This document shows positions 5,638-7,219 of a DNA stretch of 7,219 nucleotides, piece by piece. Position numbers and translations under genes: made by a program. The stretch is taken from assembly GCA_030727885.1 (NCBI GenBank), contig JANRAT010000002.1, forward strand, positions 5,123 to 12,341, given 5' to 3'. The number at the start of each line of letters is the position of its first letter. Within the stretch, counting starts at the first letter, position 1. This DNA is from Rhodospirillales bacterium (GTDB lineage Bacteria > Pseudomonadota > Alphaproteobacteria > Rhodospirillales > Casp-alpha2). The notes below the pieces were generated by a model that worked only from the letters and a program-made list of their open reading frames with translations, searched no databases and was not told where the DNA came from.

Positions 5638-6903
5638 ATGGAAAAAGATCGCTTTGGTAATTCGATTGCTCCGGGCCTGAGCTATGCCCGCGGTAACATC
5701 CTGCCCGGCACCGCCGATGACATCATCAAGCTGAAGGCTGCGTGGGCACACATTCGTCGCCGCCGCACTGAGCTCGGCGAGAAAAGCGTCTATCTGCTGA
5801 GTGGTCTTGAGCGCAATCTGCAGCTCGACGAGGTTGATCTCACGGTGATGGATGACGAGATCGCTTCGGCTTTGTTTTCCGAAGACGTCACTGCGCTCGG
5901 GCTTGAGCATCTGGGCGGTACTGCGGATAAACATGACGTGTTCGTCTTCAACCGTCTGACCGCAGCGCTGCTGACCGCCGCCGACGTGATGATCAAACCG
6001 GGCGATACCGTGATCGGTGTCTCGCCCCGCTATTCGCATCCGGCGGTGCAGCGCGCCGTCGCACATGGGGGTGGCAACTTTACCGATACCGTCGGTCTTG
6101 GTGGCTTCAGGGAAGAACTGGCCAGACACGACAAGGTCGATGTCGTATTCATCACCCGCCTTTCCGTCAGCTACGAGCTTCTACCGGAAGCCGATCTGCA
6201 TGAAATCGTCCGGCTGGCCCGTTCACGCGGCGCTTTGATCATGGTTGATGATGCCGGCGGCGCCCGGGTCGGTCCGGCCTGCTTCGGTCAGCCGAAACTG
6301 CTGGAACTCGGCGTCGATGTCGGCGCCACCGGCATGGACAAGTACGGCACCACCGGGCCTCGCCTCGGTCTGCTTGGCGGCAACAAGGATCTGGTTGCCA
6401 AGATCCGTGCCCGCGCCTACGAGATGGGCGTCGAAGCCCGCCAGATGCTGTATCCCGCGGTGGTTCAGAGCCTCAGGAACTACAGCCCGGACAAGGTTCG
6501 TGAACGGGTCGTTCTGACCAAGGAAGTCGGCGGCCATCTGAAACGGCTGCTCGGCGACAACCGGGTCATGGAAACCCCGGTGATTGTGCAGCTGACCGCA
6601 GACGACATTCTGGAAATGGCGATGGAGCGGGGCGGTATCAAGAAAGTCCCTTGCGTGCCATACGAAGCCACCGCCGGCCTTGCCATGATCATGCTCCGTG
6701 ATTTTGGGATCGTCTCCGTACATTTCGCCGGCCTGCCGCCGGGCACGTCTGCGCTGATGATCAAGTTCCTGCCGCCGGAAACCGTCGCCCAGTTCGGCGG
6801 GCCACAGGTTCTGGCCGAAGCCATCGACGAAAGCCTGAACAGCCTCGCTCTGGTGATGCAGTCAGAAGGTGCGCTGGAGGATCTGCTGCTTAAGGCTGCC
6901 TGA
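5638..6903 (+). CDS. SelA/DgaE-like fold-type I PLP-dependent enzyme, substrate unknown
   Basis: A 421-residue cytosolic enzyme of the aspartate-aminotransferase (type I) fold that uses pyridoxal phosphate. Marks in order: FNRLTAALLTAADVMIKPGDTVI (104-126), where the cofactor phosphate loop is expected and where SelA-like proteins have N-x-xxAA-type sequences; SPRYSHPAVQRAVAHGG (129-145); ALIMVDDAGGARVGP (199-213), with D204 the likely pyridine-nitrogen partner; GVDVGATGMDKYGTTGPRLGLLGG (225-248), with K235 the likely Schiff-base lysine; and KIRARAYEMGVEARQ. The DK...GP..G..GG-K-L--KI-A pattern is typical of SelA and D-glucosaminate-6-phosphate ammonia-lyase (DgaE) relatives. True SelA is unlikely: it is about 460 residues with a tRNA-binding N-domain, and no selB, selD or tRNA-Sec is nearby. 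A lyase, racemase or desulfhydrase acting on an amino acid is a reasonable guess. The gene is divergent from, and probably controlled by, the LysR gene. Confidence 0.8.
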   Translation: MEKDRFGNSIAPGLSYARGNILPGTADDIIKLKAAWAHIRRRRTELGEKSVYLLSGLERNLQLDEVDLTVMDDEIASALFSEDVTALGLEHLGGTADKHDVFVFNRLTAALLTAADVMIKPGDTVIGVSPRYSHPAVQRAVAHGGGNFTDTVGLGGFREELARHDKVDVVFITRLSVSYELLPEADLHEIVRLARSRGALIMVDDAGGARVGPACFGQPKLLELGVDVGATGMDKYGTTGPRLGLLGGNKDLVAKIRARAYEMGVEARQMLYPAVVQSLRNYSPDKVRERVVLTKEVGGHLKRLLGDNRVMETPVIVQLTADDILEMAMERGGIKKVPCVPYEATAGLAMIMLRDFGIVSVHFAGLPPGTSALMIKFLPPETVAQFGGPQVLAEAIDESLNSLALVMQSEGALEDLLLKAA

Positions 6904-6954
6904 ACTTTAAGAAAATAATTCCAGGTCATCCGGAAAAATCCCTATAGCCCTGCC

Positions 6955-6987
6955 ATAGCCCCCTTGTAACGAAAACAAGGGGGCTAT
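6955..6987 (+). promoter_or_regulatory. Perfect 13-bp hairpin sequestering the comM ribosome-binding site
   Basis: ATAGCCCCCTTGT (6955-6967) and ACAAGGGGGCTAT (6975-6987) pair perfectly around the loop AACGAAA. The right arm contains AAGGGGG (6977-6983), the only Shine-Dalgarno candidate for comM, 5 bases before its ATG at 6989; the left arm supplies the complementary CCCCCTT. No T run follows on either strand, so it is not a standard intrinsic terminator. A second ATAGCCC copy at 6944-6950 could compete for the right arm. The structure is plain from sequence; the regulatory role is inferred. Confidence 0.7.
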
Positions 6988-6988
6988 C

Positions 6989-7219
6989 ATGGTTGCGCGT
7001 GTCGGTACGGTGGCATTTCAGGGGATCGATGTTCTCGACGTTGATGTTCAGGTCGAGATGGCGTCGGGACTGCCGGCGTTTCACATCGTCGGTCTGCCGG
7101 ACAAGGCGGTCGGCGAAAGCCGCGAACGGGTCCGTGCCGCGCTTAACGCCATGGGGTTGGCGCTACCGCCGAAACGCATCACCGTCAATCTCGCCCCGGC
7201 CGACGTCGCCAAGGAAGGC
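6989..7219 (+). CDS. comM: ComM/YifB family Mg-chelatase-like AAA+ ATPase, 5' part (runs off the window)
   Basis: The first 77 codons of the YifB/ComM family are present; the full protein is normally about 500 residues. ComM is a hexameric helicase that promotes branch migration of donor DNA during natural transformation in competent bacteria, but it is also kept in species not known to be competent. The visible part is the N-terminal ChlI/Lon-protease-like domain: [24 protein letters not shown], then the family signature [22 protein letters not shown] and [18 protein letters not shown]. The Walker ATPase motifs lie beyond the window. The start at ATG 6989 agrees with family N-termini. Its ribosome site lies inside a strong hairpin. 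A weak promoter guess is TTAAGG (6890-6895) with AATAAT (6914-6919). The frame is open to the last base. Confidence 0.95.
   Translation, partial: MVARVGTVAFQGIDVLDVDVQVEMASGLPAFHIVGLPDKAVGESRERVRAALNAMGLALPPKRITVNLAPADVAKEG

Noticed and set aside
5638..6903. Calling the PLP enzyme SelA (selenocysteine synthase)
   Set aside because: It is shorter than SelA, lacks its recognisable N-terminal region, and no other selenocysteine gene is in view.
6955..6987. Reading the comM hairpin as an intrinsic terminator of the PLP-enzyme gene
   Set aside because: No T run follows on either strand and it ends two bases from the comM start codon; an SD-masking role explains the sequence better, though transcript ends were not mapped.

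Overview
The window looks like chromosomal DNA from a free-living alphaproteobacterium, possibly a marine or Rhodospirillales-like lineage. This rests on the GC-rich coding style, an rsmI-yraN...gshB...comM gene set that I recall as typical of the class, and short dispersed palindromic repeats of a kind I associate with these genomes. The exact taxon cannot be read from the sequence alone. Both edges cut a gene: rsmI is missing its 5' part on the left and comM/yifB is missing its 3' part on the right.

Left half (1-3440, all + strand): the 3' part of rsmI (16S rRNA methyltransferase) overlaps yraN (nuclease-like UPF0102 protein) by 4 bases. After a 131-base gap with a possible promoter comes a dual-BON lipoprotein resembling E. 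coli DolP/YraP. A SirB1-like transglutaminase-fold/TPR protein overlaps its stop codon, and gshB (glutathione synthetase) follows 43 bases later. The order rsmI-yraN-dolP parallels the E. coli yraL-yraM-yraN-diaA-yraP cluster, so this is a housekeeping and envelope-maintenance block.

Centre (3441-5513, - strand): a convergent gap carries a 10-base tandem duplication and two different palindromic repeat elements. Next come arfB (ribosome rescue), a small acidic STAS-like protein of unknown function that can only start at TTG, a gap with an 18-base tandem repeat, and a GcvA-like LysR regulator.

Right part (5514-7219): the lysR gene is divergent from a 421-residue fold-type I PLP enzyme of the SelA/DgaE-like kind, with no obvious assigned substrate. 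Their 124-base shared gap holds an elaborate operator-like dyad and recurring GTGAATT boxes, so the LysR protein very probably controls the enzyme and itself. The comM (yifB) gene follows. Its Shine-Dalgarno sequence is buried in a perfect 13-bp hairpin that ends two bases before the start codon, which suggests translational control.

No RNA genes, CRISPR arrays, insertion sequences or phage genes were seen. No stretch longer than 300 bases lacks a gene. The least ordinary signals are the comM leader hairpin, the lysR/PLP-enzyme control region, and the PLP enzyme itself.
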